The notes beneath the pieces are model-generated. The model had not been told where the DNA came from. It did not search any database and saw nothing but the letters and a program-made list of their open reading frames with translations. Shown piece after piece: positions 59,876-60,711 of a stretch of DNA of 60,711 nt; positions within the stretch are counted from its first letter, which is position 1, and every line of letters starts with the position of its first letter. Position numbers and translations under genes: made by a program. Where the stretch lies: NCBI RefSeq assembly GCF_001598055.1, contig NZ_CP014846.1:1-60711 (forward strand). Direction: 5' to 3'. This stretch comes from Cupriavidus nantongensis (GTDB taxonomy: Bacteria > Pseudomonadota > Gammaproteobacteria > Burkholderiales > Burkholderiaceae).

Positions 59876-60711
59876 ATGCAGGGTTGGCACACAACGTTTT
59901 TGGGGATGCGTGGGCTCCCCCGCGATATCAGCGACTTCGAGATGAAGGCATTTTTCACCTTCGATGGTGCCGAGCGCGACGCAATCAATGCACGCCGAGG
60001 TGATTCCCACAAGCTTGGTCTGGCGCTCCATATTGGTTTCCTGCGCATGAGTGGGCGTTTGCTCGGTGCCTTTCGGGTAATTCCAGTAGCCTTGTGGCGC
60101 CACCTTGGCAACGAGCTTGGCATTGCAGCACCAGAAGTCGCCTCGCTGAGAGCCATGTATGAACGCGGGCGCACGCTATTCGATCACCAACAAGTAGCCT
60201 GCACGGTCCTTGGATTCCAGTGGATGAGCGAGCACCAGCGCCGCTCACTGGTACGTGAACTGCGCGACGAAGTGGCGCGCTGCGCCGACCGCGATCAGCT
60301 ACTCGTGCGGGCGCGTCAATGGCTGTACAAGAACAAGCTGGTGATCGTGCACGAGCGGGCAATTCGGACACTGATTGCGGCGGCACTTGCCCAGCTTGAA
60401 GTTGAAACAGGCACCGCCATCGCCGCCAGCGTTGATCCAGCAACACTTGATCGCTGGCGAGCCTCAGTTTCAGAGCTGCGCCCAGATGGACAAACCCAGC
60501 AGAGTTGGCTATGGGCTGCACCGGCGAAACACTCAACCCGCCAAATCAGCGAGGTACTGGAGCGCATCGACCTGCTTTACACGCTGGACGTTCATAAGCA
60601 CCTGGCAGACATCCCCGATCTCATCTTGCGCCGCTACGCGCGCCGACTTGTCTCCAGGCCGCCCTCAGCCGGAGCCAAGATCAAAGAGCCAGCGCGCACC
60701 GTGGAGGTCGC
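59876..60711 (+). CDS. tnpA: IS1071 transposase TnpA, N-terminal part (cut by window edge)
   Basis: Open frame from ATG 59876 (MQGWHTTFLGMRGLPRDISD) to the window end; a TTG at 59864 in frame is an alternative start. Includes the inverted-repeat-binding N-terminal region in full (ALWRHLGNELGIAAPEVASL, TVLGFQWMSEHQRRSLVREL), which the inner copy lacks. Continues in frame at base 3 of the window. Confidence 0.93.
   Translation, partial: MQGWHTTFLGMRGLPRDISDFEMKAFFTFDGAERDAINARRGDSHKLGLALHIGFLRMSGRLLGAFRVIPVALWRHLGNELGIAAPEVASLRAMYERGRTLFDHQQVACTVLGFQWMSEHQRRSLVRELRDEVARCADRDQLLVRARQWLYKNKLVIVHERAIRTLIAAALAQLEVETGTAIAASVDPATLDRWRASVSELRPDGQTQQSWLWAAPAKHSTRQISEVLERIDLLYTLDVHKHLADIPDLILRRYARRLVSRPPSAGAKIKEPARTVEV
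60300..60711. repeat. Terminal redundancy identical to window bases 1-412
   Basis: The last 412 bases equal the first 412 within tnpA. This is the overlap expected when a circular molecule is written as a linear contig. Confidence 0.9.

Larger units (their letters stand above)
59731..60711 (+). mobile_element. IS1071 edge copy, left-hand part
   Basis: Starts with the left inverted repeat (about 59731-59840). 569 bp of it are unique (to 60299); the remaining 412 bp repeat the window start. Unlike the inner copy it holds the 213-bp block 60089-60301. It joins 1-2635 when the circle is closed. Confidence 0.95.

Noticed and set aside
1..60711. CRISPR arrays, tRNA or rRNA genes
   Set aside because: No regular spacer-repeat pattern and no cloverleaf or rRNA motif noticed; the palindrome arrays lack constant spacing and unique spacers.

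Overview
The window is most likely a complete, circularly permuted IncP-1 (beta-like) conjugative plasmid. Its host would be a Gram-negative bacterium, probably a betaproteobacterium of the Comamonas/Delftia/Variovorax kind, judging by the IS1071 cargo and the GC-rich backbone. The last 412 bases (60300-60711) repeat bases 1-412. Closing the circle there gives a molecule of about 60,299 bp and rebuilds an IS1071 of exactly 3,204 bp, so the window edges appear to lie inside one IS1071 copy.

Layout. (1) 59731-60711 plus 1-14342 is an IS1071-bounded composite transposon (about 14.9 kb when closed), flanked by the 5-bp target duplication ATTTC (59726-59730 and 14343-14347). The edge copy is intact once closed. 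The inner copy (11437-14342) has lost 213 bp and 85 bp. The cargo is a patchwork of broken genes: a substrate-binding-protein/aldehyde-dehydrogenase fusion, an istB scrap, an RraA-like aldolase with a nonsense codon and frameshifts, and a TetR gene with an amber codon. In their midst lies one intact, co-directional four-gene minus-strand cluster (3959-8856): LVIVD beta-propeller lipoprotein, His-rich polytopic membrane protein, exported helical phospholipase-C-like protein, and a membrane-anchored cupredoxin-like protein. I know no name for this set, and it is the best candidate here for an undescribed system. (2) 14482-17489 is the backbone parA resolvase gene, split by a 2,145-bp Tn402/Tn5053-type element (target duplication CCAAG). 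That element carries a VapC-type toxin-antitoxin pair and a resolvase but no transposase. (3) 17491-32815 is the mating-pair-formation block on the minus strand (methyltransferase, two envelope proteins, trbP to trbB, trbA). (4) 32816-36434 holds ssb/trfA, oriV with its iterons and DnaA boxes, and a relBE-type pair. (5) 36497-44787 is the central control region (klcA, klcB, korC, kleA/E/F, korA, incC, korB, kfrA/B/C). (6) 44981-59485 is the DNA-transfer region (traM/L/K, oriT, traJ, traI/H, traG, traF, traE, traD, traC).

How it works together. TrfA with host DnaA fires oriV. KorA, KorB, KorC, TrbA and KfrA repress the promoters; I count twelve KorB operator sequences, several KorA operators and two KorC operators. 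IncC/KorB partition the plasmid. TraI/J/K nick and carry oriT DNA, TraG couples it to the Trb channel, and TraC primes the transferred strand. KlcA and the ArdC-like part of TraC probably blunt host defence. The three toxin/antitoxin or multimer-resolution modules (relBE, the parA remnant, the transposon VapBC/resolvase) relate to stability. Three palindrome-rich arrays, each directly after a rho-independent terminator (trfA, kfrC, traC), are a notable architectural feature, and the composite transposon landed in one of them.
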